Position numbers and translations under genes: made by a program. Below, piece after piece: positions 1-7,117 of a DNA stretch of 64,000 nt. Position 1 is the first letter of the stretch; the number at the start of each line of letters is the position of its first letter. The notes beneath the pieces were generated by a model. That model searched no databases, was not told the origin of the DNA, and saw only the letters and a list, made by a program, of their open reading frames with translations. This DNA is from Sphingomonas kyeonggiensis (lineage in GTDB: Bacteria; Pseudomonadota; Alphaproteobacteria; Sphingomonadales; Sphingomonadaceae), in contig NZ_JACHLN010000001.1 in NCBI RefSeq assembly GCF_014204495.1, forward strand, positions 1,364,001-1,428,000, written 5' to 3'.

Positions 1-1
1 G

Positions 2-433
2 CATTTCTGGGGGCTGGAAGGCGACCTGCGCTACCAGTTGTTCAAGACCCAGGCGGGCGGACTCGAGGCGCATGTGCTGGGCGACTATACCCGCGCCAAG
101 CTCGACGACGGCAACAACGTTCCGCGCATCCCGCCCTACCGGATCGGTGGCGGGCTCAACTGGAAGAGCGACCGGTTCGATGCCGGCTTCCTGTGGATGC
201 ATGTCGGCGAGCAGGACAAGTTCGGCGTCTTCGACACTCCGACCGATGGCTACAACAACCTCAGCGCCAATCTGGTGGTGCGGCCGTTCAAGAGCCAGCC
301 GGGGATCGAGCTGGCGATCGTCGGCCAGAACCTGACCAACGACGTGATCCGCAACGCATCGGCCTTCAACAAGGAAGATGTCGTGATGCCCGGGCGGACC
401 GTCCGCTTCGTGCTGCGCGTCGCCACCTTCTGA
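2..433 (+). CDS. TonB-dependent receptor, C-terminal fragment
   Basis: The window opens inside this gene, so only the last 143 residues are visible. They show the alternating aromatic/hydrophobic pattern of outer-membrane beta strands, a stretch typical of the last strands of receptor barrels (VGQNLTNDVIRNASAF), and a C-terminal aromatic residue (ending RFVLRVATF) expected of a protein assembled by the BAM machinery. The family imports metal chelates, vitamins or sugars using TonB energy. The MerC-like gene starts 57 nt downstream on the same strand and a Fur-type regulator follows, so a metal ligand is the best guess for the substrate. The plug domain and signal peptide lie outside the window, so no substrate can be read from this part. 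Confidence 0.85.
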   Translation, partial: HFWGLEGDLRYQLFKTQAGGLEAHVLGDYTRAKLDDGNNVPRIPPYRIGGGLNWKSDRFDAGFLWMHVGEQDKFGVFDTPTDGYNNLSANLVVRPFKSQPGIELAIVGQNLTNDVIRNASAFNKEDVVMPGRTVRFVLRVATF

Positions 434-490
434 GCCGCGATGCCGCCGCCGTGACGGCTTCGCGGCGGCGGCACGCTGTGGGAGAGACCC

Positions 491-901
491 ATGCGTTGCG
501 TACAGCAGGACAGGGGCGTGTCGCTGCTCGACTGGTTCGAGCGGGCGGCGGCGAGTGCGTCGATCCTGTGCCTGATCCATTGCGCCGGGCTGCCACTCCT
601 GCTGGCGGCGCTGCCGGCATTGTCGCGTGTGCTCGCGCTCCCCGAGAGCCTGCATCTGTGGCTGCTCGCCTTTGCGGTACCGGCTTCGGGATCGGCATTG
701 TTCTTCGGCTTTCGCCAACATCGGGCGGTGTGGCCGGTCCTTGCCGGCACGATCGGCCTGGCCCTGCTGGCCGTCGGCGCGCTGCTGCTGGAGGGCGGGC
801 GATACGAGACGCTGGCGACGATTGCCGGGAGCATCAGCCTGGTCGCCGCGCATGTCGGCAACTGGCGGCGGCGCCACGGCGGGCGGCCGCATGGCGGGTA
901 G
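491..901 (+). CDS. MerC-domain inner membrane protein
   Basis: This 136-residue protein has about four hydrophobic segments and a Cys-x3-His-Cys cluster at the start of the first one (ILCLIHCAGLPLL), which is the metal-handling signature of MerC, known as an inner-membrane mercuric ion carrier. No merA, merR, merP or merT is nearby, so mercury resistance is unlikely. Position between a TonB receptor and a Fur-type regulator suggests carriage of a nutrient metal such as zinc across the inner membrane; that is inference. ATG at 491 follows a GGGAGAG ribosome site. The 3' end overlaps the next gene by 11 nt, indicating co-translation. Confidence 0.8.
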   Translation: MRCVQQDRGVSLLDWFERAAASASILCLIHCAGLPLLLAALPALSRVLALPESLHLWLLAFAVPASGSALFFGFRQHRAVWPVLAGTIGLALLAVGALLLEGGRYETLATIAGSISLVAAHVGNWRRRHGGRPHGG

Positions 902-1289
902 GAAGCGCGGCGCCGGCTTCCTGCACGAGCGGGTGCTACGGCTTCTTGAGCTACGCTACCCGCGGCCGCTCACCGGGCTCGAGCTGGTCGAGATGCTGCT
1001 CGACACGGGCGAGGTGGTGCCGCCGAGCCAGGTCTATCGTGCGCTCAAGCGGCTGATCGACGCGGGCGAGGCGTGCAAGGTGCTGGTCGCGGGCGGCTAT
1101 GTGCCGGCCGGTCCGGTGCCGGCGATGTTGTTCTGGTGCCGCGGCTGCGGAGCGGTGCACGCGGTGGCGTGTCCCGAACTGTTCGCGCGGCTGGAGGCGG
1201 GGGCGACTGCCGCGGGGATGCGCGACGTGCGCAGCGTGGTCGAGGTGCCCGGGCTCTGCGGCAGGTGCGCGGGGCGCAACCCGGCCTAG
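891..1289 (+). CDS. Fur-family transcriptional regulator (Zur-like)
   Basis: This 132-residue protein has an N-terminal winged helix with a recognition region containing PSQVYRALKRLIDAG, the FurR-type 'S-x-VYRAL..L...G' pattern. The C-terminal half holds two Cys-x2-Cys pairs (WCRGCG near residue 82 and LCGRCAG near the end) that would form the structural zinc site. The family represses metal-uptake genes when loaded with its cognate metal. ATG at 891 overlaps the MerC gene by 11 nt, so it probably regulates its own operon including the receptor. The order receptor-carrier-regulator favours zinc (Zur), but the protein could sense iron or manganese. Its stop shares the palindrome CTAG with the convergent gene's stop. 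Confidence 0.8.
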   Translation: MAGRKRGAGFLHERVLRLLELRYPRPLTGLELVEMLLDTGEVVPPSQVYRALKRLIDAGEACKVLVAGGYVPAGPVPAMLFWCRGCGAVHAVACPELFARLEAGATAAGMRDVRSVVEVPGLCGRCAGRNPA

Positions 1290-3376
1290 GCCCGCTCGGC
1301 CGAGCTCACCACGTCCGCCGCGCGCAGCGCCGCGAGCAGGCGCATCAGGTGGGCGGCGTTGCGCACTTCCAGGTCCATCGTGTTGGTGTGGAAGGTGGTG
1401 TCGCGATTATCCATGCGCAGGCCGAGGATGTTCGCCTTTTGCTGGCCGATCAGCGTGGCGACCGCGCCGAGCGCGCCGGGCTCGTTCTTCAGCGTGATCT
1501 CGATCTGGGCGATGCCGCCCTCGGCCTTGTCGCCCCAGGTGAGGTCGACCCAATCCTCCTCGATCGTGTCGGCCAGGCTCGGGCAATCGATTCGGTGGAC
1601 CTCGATCGGCTCACCCGGACGGCGGATGCCGACGATGCGGTCGCCGGGCACCGGGCGGCAATCGGGCGAGAAGTGGAAGGCCACGCCGGGCGTCAGCCCC
1701 TTGATCTCGATCGCGTGCTGCTGCGGCGGCAGGTCATGCTCGTCCTCGCCCTCGGTCGAGCCGGGCATGAGGGCTTCCATCACCTGGAAATCGGTGAACT
1801 GGCGACGCGCGATCGCTTCCATCAGCGTCGCCTCGTCCTGCACCTTGAGGCGCTTGAGCGCGTCGGGGATCGCGCTTTCGCCCGGGGGCGTCGGCAGGCG
1901 CTCGACGATCTCGTCATAGAGCTTGCGGCCGAGCGCGATCGTCTCCTCGCGTTCCTTCAGCCGGATATGGCGGCGGATCGCCGCGCGCGCCTTGCCGGTG
2001 ATCGCGAAGTTGAGCCAGTTGGCCTGGGGCTCCTGCGCCTTGGACCGCAGGATCTGGACCTGGTCGCCCTGCTCGATCTCGGTGCGCAGCGGCACGACGC
2101 GGCCATTGATCTTGGCGCCCACAGCCTGGTCACCCAGGTTCGAGTGCACCGCATAGGCGAAGTCGATCGGCGTCGCGCCCTTGGGCAGCTGGATCAGCTC
2201 GCCCTTCGGCGTGAAGGCGAAGATCCGGTCCTGGTACATCGCCATCCGGGTATGCTCGAGCAGCTCCTCGGGGCTGTCGGCATGTTCCAGGATCTCGATA
2301 AGGTCCTTGATCCAGCTGACCTGGGTGTCCGGCCGGACATTGCTGGTCTTGTAGGCCCAGTGGGCGGCGAGGCCGTACTCGGCCTGGGCGTGCATGTCGC
2401 GCGTGCGGATCTGGATCTCGATGCGCGTGTCGCCGGCATGCATGATCGTGGTATGGAGCGAGCGATAGCCGTTGCGCTTCGGCGTGGAGATGTAATCCTT
2501 GAACCGGCCCGGCACCATCGGCCAGCGGCGGTGGATCACGCCGAGCGCGCGATAGCATTCCTCTTCGGTATCGACGATCGCGCGGAATGCCATGATGTCC
2601 GAAAGCTGCTCGAGCGACACGTGCCGCTCCGACATCTTCTTCCAGATCGAATAGGGGTGCTTCTCGCGGCCGGTGATCTCGGCGTCGATGCCGCCGCGCG
2701 AGAGGAGCAGTTTCAGGCCCGAGGAGATCTTGGCGATCCGGTCCTCGCCTTCGACCTTCAGGCTGTCGAGCCGCTTCGAGATCGATTCATAGGCTTCGGG
2801 CTCGATTTCCCGGAAGGCGAGCGTCTGCATCTCCTTCATGAACTCGTACATGCCGATCCGCTCGGCGAGCGGCGCGTAGATCTCCATCGTCTCGCGGGCG
2901 ATGCGCTTGCGCTTGTCCGGGTTCTTGATGTGGACCAGCGTGCGCATGTTGTGCAGCCGGTCGGCCAGCTTGACCAGCAGCACGCGGACATCGTCCGACA
3001 TGGCGAGCAGGAATTTCCGCAGGTTCTCGGCGGCGCGCTCGCTCTCGGTCTGCGCTTCGATCTTGGAGAGCTTGGTGACGCCGTCGACCATGCGCGCGAC
3101 ATTGTCGCCGAACAGGCGCTGGATGTCCTCGGGCGTGGCGACCGTGTCTTCCACCGTGTCGTGCAGGATCGCCGTGACGATCGTCTCGTCATCGAGGTGC
3201 AGGTCGGTGAGGATGCCGGCCACTTCGATCGGGTGGCTGAAATAGGGGTCGCCCGAGGCGCGCTTCTGGGTGCCGTGCGCGTTCACCGAGAAGACATAGG
3301 CCCGGTTGAGCATGGCTTCATCGGCATCGGGGTCGTAGCTGAGGACCCGGTCTACAAGTTCATATTGACGCAGCAC
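1286..3376 (-). CDS. rsh: Bifunctional (p)ppGpp synthetase/hydrolase (RelA/SpoT homologue)
   Basis: This protein of about 696 residues makes and degrades the stringent-response alarmone (p)ppGpp. It has an N-terminal HD hydrolase domain with HDTVEDT near residue 72, a synthetase domain with RFKDYISTPKRNGYRSLHT and the EIQIRTRDMHAQAEYG segment, a TGS domain beginning IFAFTPKGELIQLPKG, and a C-terminal ACT region. The catalytic parts of both domains look intact, which fits the single Rsh of most alphaproteobacteria. I chose GTG at 3376 because family members begin with LRQYELV-like residues; a TTG at 3412 would add 12 residues. The stop overlaps the convergent Fur-type gene at CTAG (1286-1289). 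It is monocistronic behind the hairpin at 3417-3453. Confidence 0.95.
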   Translation of the reverse strand: MLRQYELVDRVLSYDPDADEAMLNRAYVFSVNAHGTQKRASGDPYFSHPIEVAGILTDLHLDDETIVTAILHDTVEDTVATPEDIQRLFGDNVARMVDGVTKLSKIEAQTESERAAENLRKFLLAMSDDVRVLLVKLADRLHNMRTLVHIKNPDKRKRIARETMEIYAPLAERIGMYEFMKEMQTLAFREIEPEAYESISKRLDSLKVEGEDRIAKISSGLKLLLSRGGIDAEITGREKHPYSIWKKMSERHVSLEQLSDIMAFRAIVDTEEECYRALGVIHRRWPMVPGRFKDYISTPKRNGYRSLHTTIMHAGDTRIEIQIRTRDMHAQAEYGLAAHWAYKTSNVRPDTQVSWIKDLIEILEHADSPEELLEHTRMAMYQDRIFAFTPKGELIQLPKGATPIDFAYAVHSNLGDQAVGAKINGRVVPLRTEIEQGDQVQILRSKAQEPQANWLNFAITGKARAAIRRHIRLKEREETIALGRKLYDEIVERLPTPPGESAIPDALKRLKVQDEATLMEAIARRQFTDFQVMEALMPGSTEGEDEHDLPPQQHAIEIKGLTPGVAFHFSPDCRPVPGDRIVGIRRPGEPIEVHRIDCPSLADTIEEDWVDLTWGDKAEGGIAQIEITLKNEPGALGAVATLIGQQKANILGLRMDNRDTTFHTNTMDLEVRNAAHLMRLLAALRAADVVSSAERA

Positions 3377-3416
3377 GATATCTAAATGGGGCGCGGCGCT
3401 GCTGCTTTGCAATGAA

Positions 3417-3453
3417 ATTGAGCGCGATCCGGGAATTTCGGACCGCGCTCAAT
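3417..3453 (-). terminator. Hairpin between small secreted-protein gene and rsh
   Basis: Arms of 15 nt (3417-3431 and 3439-3453) pair with a single A/C mismatch around a 7-nt loop. Read on the minus strand, the hairpin is followed by TTTCATTG, a short T-rich stretch. It lies directly after the stop of the gene at 3492-3803 and immediately before the possible rsh starts. A terminator for the upstream gene is the simplest reading, but it may also affect the rsh leader. Confidence 0.6.
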
Positions 3454-3491
3454 CACTTTAGCCGAACTGGTGTGGCGCCGGCGCCATAGGC

Positions 3492-3803
3492 TCAGTGCGC
3501 CTTGGCGTTGCACTTCTCGAGGCTCGCGGCGTCGAAATCGGTGCCATTGGCGCGGAAGGCCGAAAGCTTGCCGACTTCACGGGCGACGAGCTCGCAGACG
3601 ATGCCGTCGCGGGCATTGGCCTTGGCGGCGGTGCAGGTGCCGCCATTGCACTTCCAGAGGGTCGAGCGGGTGACGAGGCTGGCCTTGGCCGGCGCGCTCA
3701 CCGGAGTGGCGGCGTAATAGCCGTTCGGGGCACCCTGCGCGATGCCGGCGGCGGGGACGAGGGCCAGCGTGGCCGCGGCCGCTGCGGCGAAGAAGCGGGT
3801 CAT
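3492..3803 (-). CDS. Small secreted protein, CC_3452-like family
   Basis: This 103-residue protein has a clear Sec signal peptide (MTRFFAAAAAATLALVPAAG, cleavage expected after the Ala-rich stretch). The mature part contains LWKCNGGTCTA and VCELVAREVGKLSAF, ending in a further cysteine (LEKCNAKAH), so four cysteines could form two disulfides. This pattern matches short exported alphaproteobacterial proteins that I recall being labelled the CC_3452 family; no function is known to me. ATG at 3803 follows a strong AGGAGG site. A good sigma-70 promoter lies at 3852-3880, and the divergent HxlR regulator shares the intergenic region, so HxlR control is possible. Confidence 0.75.
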   Translation of the reverse strand: MTRFFAAAAAATLALVPAAGIAQGAPNGYYAATPVSAPAKASLVTRSTLWKCNGGTCTAAKANARDGIVCELVAREVGKLSAFRANGTDFDAASLEKCNAKAH

Positions 3804-3851
3804 GGAAACCTCCTGGGGTCGAATCACACTGCAACGGGTGTTGCGACTCAA

Positions 3852-3880
3852 TATCTAATTGACACAAAGGTAAGTTGCAA
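3852..3880 (-). promoter_or_regulatory. Sigma-70 promoter of the small secreted-protein gene
   Basis: On the minus strand there is TTGCAA (3880-3875), a 17-nt spacer and TAGATA (3857-3852). This is close to the TTGACA/TATAAT consensus with optimal spacing. Transcription would begin near 3845 and give a leader of about 40 nt before the AGGAGG site and ATG at 3803. Confidence 0.6.
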
Positions 3881-3909
3881 CGAGAAACTATTGCTGCAAT
3901 GCAAGAAGT

Positions 3910-3923
3910 TACGGCATTCCGTA
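3910..3923. promoter_or_regulatory. Short dyad before the HxlR gene
   Basis: TACGG and CCGTA flank a 4-nt centre (CATT), about 30 nt upstream of the HxlR-type gene. HxlR regulators bind short dyads near their own promoters, so this is a candidate operator. The arms are only 5 nt and chance occurrence cannot be excluded. Confidence 0.3.
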
Positions 3924-3953
3924 GCGTCATAAATTGCGATAGGGTGACAAGTC

Positions 3954-4454
3954 ATGGGTGGTGCCATTCGAGAGTCCCTGCGCCAGCTGGCGAATGACTG
4001 CAGCCTTCCGGCGGCACTGGAAGCGATGGGCGAGCGCTGGTCGTTCCTGATCCTGCGCGGCTCGTTCAACGGGCTGCACCATTTCGAGGAATTCCAGTCC
4101 GAGCTGGGCATCGCGCGCAACATCCTCGCCAATCGGCTGGCGCGCCTGGTCGACAAGGGCATCCTGGTCCGCGAGCCCTGCGCCGACGATCGCCGCAAGA
4201 TCGAATATCGCCTGACCGACAAGGGCTATGCGCTGCTGCCGGCGATGATCGCGCTCAGGCAATGGGGCGAGCGCTGGGAGACCGGCACGCCTGCCTATCC
4301 GGTGCTGGTCGATGCCCGCGACAGCCGGCCGATCCGGCCGGTGCAGGTGCTGAGCCATGACGGACGGGCGCTGGGCAAGGGCGACCTGCTCTGGGCGCTG
4401 CCCGAGGATGTGGTGCGCGACGAGGAACTGGCCGAGGTGAAGGCGGCGGAATAG
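3954..4454 (+). CDS. HxlR-family transcriptional regulator
   Basis: This 166-residue protein has the HxlR winged-helix layout: NDCSLPAALEAMGERWSFLI at residues 14-33, then FEEFQSELGIARNILANRL as the recognition region, and RKIEYRLTDKG in the wing. The cysteine at residue 16 is at the position used for thiol or electrophile sensing in redox-responsive family members. About 55 extra residues follow the winged helix. The gene is divergent from the small secreted-protein gene and shares a 150-nt regulatory region with it, so that gene is the likeliest target. The start at 3954 is the first ATG after the dyad. Confidence 0.85.
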   Translation: MGGAIRESLRQLANDCSLPAALEAMGERWSFLILRGSFNGLHHFEEFQSELGIARNILANRLARLVDKGILVREPCADDRRKIEYRLTDKGYALLPAMIALRQWGERWETGTPAYPVLVDARDSRPIRPVQVLSHDGRALGKGDLLWALPEDVVRDEELAEVKAAE

Positions 4455-4463
4455 TCTCTTCTT

Positions 4464-4488
4464 CCTCCCCTCTGGCGGGGGGAGGATT
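4464..4488. terminator. GC-rich hairpin between convergent genes
   Basis: CCTCCCC pairs with GGGGAGG around a short GC-rich loop, followed by ATTTGG on the plus strand and preceded by pyrimidine-rich CTCTTCTT. It sits in the 40-nt gap between the stops of the HxlR gene and the thioesterase gene, so it may end transcription from both sides. Confidence 0.4.
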
Positions 4489-4494
4489 TGGAAG

Positions 4495-4914
4495 TCAGCC
4501 GCCCAGCCCCGCCAGCCGCCCCCGCACATTCTCCGGGATCGGCTTCGACTTTCGGGTCTCCAGGTCGACATGGACGCTGACCATCTCGATCTCGGTGTGC
4601 AGCTCGCCGGTGTCGGCGTGGCAGAGCTCGATGCGCATCGTCATGCTCGATGTGCCGACCCGCTCGACGCGGGCGAAGCCTTCCACCATGTCGTCGAAGG
4701 CGAAGGGCTTCCTGTAGTCCACGCGCGCGCTGACGACGTTGAACTCGGCGTCGAGCCAGTCGGGGCCGATATCGCCCAGATCCGCCCAGCGCCAGAATTC
4801 GCCGAGGGTGACGTCGGCATATTCGAGATAGCGCGAGTTGAAGACGATCTTCTGCCCGTCAATCTCGGAATAGCGGACGCGGAAGCGGGTGGAGAATTGG
4901 AAGCCTGGGCGCAT
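4495..4914 (-). CDS. Acyl-CoA thioesterase (4HBT, YbgC-like)
   Basis: This 139-residue protein fits the single hot-dog fold of 4-hydroxybenzoyl-CoA thioesterases. The segment RVRYSEIDGQKIVFNSRYLEY (residues 12 on) is the variant of the catalytic 'D..G.v....Y..y' motif, with Asp18 as the likely catalytic residue. The family hydrolyses short or aromatic acyl-CoA thioesters in the cytoplasm; the exact substrate is not visible. The gene follows the TauE/SafE exporter and AlaC genes on the same strand, but a half-copy palindrome (4958-4980) separates them, so co-transcription is uncertain. Confidence 0.8.
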   Translation of the reverse strand: MRPGFQFSTRFRVRYSEIDGQKIVFNSRYLEYADVTLGEFWRWADLGDIGPDWLDAEFNVVSARVDYRKPFAFDDMVEGFARVERVGTSSMTMRIELCHADTGELHTEIEMVSVHVDLETRKSKPIPENVRGRLAGLGG

Positions 4915-4957
4915 GGCGGTGGGTTGGCGCGGTGTGAGCGTCAGGTCAACCTGGGTA

Positions 4958-4980
4958 GCTCCCCGGCGAAGCCGGGGAGC
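4958..4980. repeat. Half-copy of the composite palindromic repeat (family 1)
   Basis: GCTCCCCGGC and GCCGGGGAGC flank a GAA loop. This equals one arm of the full 80-bp elements elsewhere in the window. It lies between the stop of the TauE/SafE gene and the start of the thioesterase gene, both on the minus strand. Confidence 0.75.
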
Positions 4981-4993
4981 GGGAGGAGGGAAA

Positions 4994-5773
4994 CTAGGTC
5001 AGCAGCTTGACGCCGACGATCGCGAGCACCGTCGCCAGGATCGGCGTGAGTACCCGGTCTGACACGCGGGTCGCGATCAGGCTGCCGACGACGATGCCGG
5101 GGATCGAACCGAGCAGTAGCGCGACCAGCAGGTTGAGATCGACCGAGCCCATCGACCAGTGGCCGAGTCCGGCGATGAAGGTGAGCGGCACGGCGTGGGC
5201 GATATCCGAGCCGACCAGCCGGGCGACCGGCGAGCCGGGATAGAGGACGAGCAGCGCGGTCATGCCCAGCGCGCCCGCGCCGACCGAGGTGAGCGAGACC
5301 AGCACGCCGAGCGCCACGCCGAGCAGCACGGTGAGCGCGGCCACCACCTGCTCGTCGAGCTTGGCGAAGCGCCGGCCCGCGGCGCGGACGATCTGGACAC
5401 GGAACAGCACTGCAACGGCGGTGAAGACCAGCGTGGCACCGAGAATGACGGAGATCAGGTGCCCGGTATCCTTGGCGTCGCGGTGGGCGGCGGCGAGGTA
5501 GAGCAAGGTGAGGATCGTCGCCGGCACGCTGCCGGTCGCCAGCCGGCGGACCACTCGCCAATCGACCGAGCCGCGCCAGCCATGGACGGCGGTGCCGACC
5601 GCCTTGGTGCCCGAGGCATAGAGCAGGTCGGTGCCGACCGCGGTGGCCGGGTGGAAGCCGAAGGCGAGGACGAGCAGCGGCGTCATCAGCGATCCGCCGC
5701 CAACCCCGGTCAGCCCGACAAGCAGGCCGACCAGAATCCCGGCCAGCGAATAAAGCAGGTCGATATGCAGCAC
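4994..5773 (-). CDS. TauE/SafE-family anion exporter
   Basis: This 259-residue integral membrane protein has about eight hydrophobic segments. It carries the family signature near the N-terminus (GLLVGLTGVGGGSLMTPLL) and an internal second copy (LVSLTSVGAGALGMTALLV), reflecting the inverted repeat of the fold. Family members export sulfite, sulfoacetate or related organosulfur anions; the substrate here is unknown. The start is GTG at 5773, 10 nt after the stop of the AlaC-type gene, which suggests one operon. Confidence 0.88.
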   Translation of the reverse strand: MLHIDLLYSLAGILVGLLVGLTGVGGGSLMTPLLVLAFGFHPATAVGTDLLYASGTKAVGTAVHGWRGSVDWRVVRRLATGSVPATILTLLYLAAAHRDAKDTGHLISVILGATLVFTAVAVLFRVQIVRAAGRRFAKLDEQVVAALTVLLGVALGVLVSLTSVGAGALGMTALLVLYPGSPVARLVGSDIAHAVPLTFIAGLGHWSMGSVDLNLLVALLLGSIPGIVVGSLIATRVSDRVLTPILATVLAIVGVKLLT

Positions 5774-5783
5774 TGGACCGGGC

Positions 5784-6989
5784 TCAGCCTGCCTTTGCCG
5801 GGGTGTTGACGCCCATCGACTTGAGATACTGCTTCACGTTGCGCGCCGCCTGGCGCAGGCGCTGCTCGTTCTCGACCATCGCGATGCGCACAAAGCCCTC
5901 GCCATTCTCGCCGTACCCGACGCCGGGTGCGACCGCGACCTTGGCATGGGTGAGCAGCTGCTTGGAGAATTCGAGGCTGCCGAGATGCGCGAGCGCCGGG
6001 GGCAAGGGTGCCCAGGCGAACATCGAGGCGGGCGGGCTGGGGATATCCCAGCCGGCGCGGCCGAAGCTCTCGACCAGCACGTCACGGCGCTTGTGGTAGA
6101 GCTGGCGGTTCGCCTCGACGATGTCCTGCGGGCCGTTGAGCGCGGCGCAGGCGGCGGCCTGGATCGGCGTGAAGGCGCCGTAGTCGAGATATGACTTCAC
6201 GCGCGTCATCGCCGCGATCAGCTTCTTGTTGCCGACCGCGAAGCCCATGCGCCAACCGGCCATCGAATAGGTCTTGGAGAGCGAGGTGAACTCGATCGCC
6301 ACGTCCTTGGCGCCCTTGACCTGCAGGATCGAGACGGTCGGCTTGCCGTCGAAATAGAGCTCCGAATAGGCGAGGTCGGAGAGGATCCACACCTTGTTCT
6401 CTCGCGCCCAGGCGACCAGCCGCTCGTAGAAGGCGAGGTCGACCGTCTCCGCCGTCGGGTTCGACGGATAGTTGACCACCAGGATCGAGGGGCGCGGCAC
6501 GGTGAAGGCGATCGCGCGCTCGAGGCTCTCGAAATAATGCTCGTCCGGCGTGGTCGGCACCGCGCGGATCGTGGCACCCGCGAGGATGAAGCCGAAGGTA
6601 TGGATCGGGTAGCTGGGGTTGGGTGCCAGCACGACGTCGCCCGGCGCGGTGATCGCGGTGGCGAGGCTGGCCAGGCCTTCCTTCGAGCCCATCGTCACCA
6701 CGACTTCGGTCTCGGGGTCGATCTCGACGCCGAAGCGGCGGGCATAATAATTGGCCTGGGCGCGGCGCAGGCCGGGGATGCCGCGCGACTGGGAATAGCC
6801 GTGCGCGTCAGGCTTCTGCGCGACTTCGACCAGCTTCTCGATCACGTGCGGCGGCGGCGGCAGGTCGGGGTTGCCCATGCCGAGATCGATGATGTCCTCT
6901 CCCGCCGCACGCGCCGCTGCCCGCATCGCGTTCACTTCGGCGATGACATACGGGGGCAGGCGCTTCATGCGGTAGAATTCTTCGGACAT
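5784..6989 (-). CDS. alaC: AlaC-type PLP aminotransferase
   Basis: This 401-residue fold-type I aminotransferase resembles E. coli AlaC along its length: RLPPYVIAEVN at the N-terminus, DIIDLGMGNPDLPPP, and the PLP lysine in TSLSKTYSMAGWRMGF (Lys239). AlaC-type enzymes convert pyruvate and glutamate to alanine and 2-oxoglutarate; related LL-diaminopimelate aminotransferases share the fold, so substrate is assigned by similarity only. ATG at 6989 follows GAGG. The gene is divergent from phaC across a 128-nt region and is followed closely by the TauE/SafE gene. Confidence 0.88.
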   Translation of the reverse strand: MSEEFYRMKRLPPYVIAEVNAMRAAARAAGEDIIDLGMGNPDLPPPPHVIEKLVEVAQKPDAHGYSQSRGIPGLRRAQANYYARRFGVEIDPETEVVVTMGSKEGLASLATAITAPGDVVLAPNPSYPIHTFGFILAGATIRAVPTTPDEHYFESLERAIAFTVPRPSILVVNYPSNPTAETVDLAFYERLVAWARENKVWILSDLAYSELYFDGKPTVSILQVKGAKDVAIEFTSLSKTYSMAGWRMGFAVGNKKLIAAMTRVKSYLDYGAFTPIQAAACAALNGPQDIVEANRQLYHKRRDVLVESFGRAGWDIPSPPASMFAWAPLPPALAHLGSLEFSKQLLTHAKVAVAPGVGYGENGEGFVRIAMVENEQRLRQAARNVKQYLKSMGVNTPAKAG

Positions 6990-7117
6990 TTCCTCATCTC
7001 TCAGGGGTTGGAGCGCGGCACGACGCTGTACCGTTCGGTTCCCCTACGCCATGTTCGCGTCTGCGGGAATGACGAGTTGGATGTGGTGCGCTAAAGCAGC
7101 GCTTGAAGAGGATGCGC

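Noticed and set aside
491..901. Mercury-resistance operon
   Set aside because: Only a MerC-domain protein is present; merR, merT, merP and merA are absent, and the partner regulator is of Fur type.
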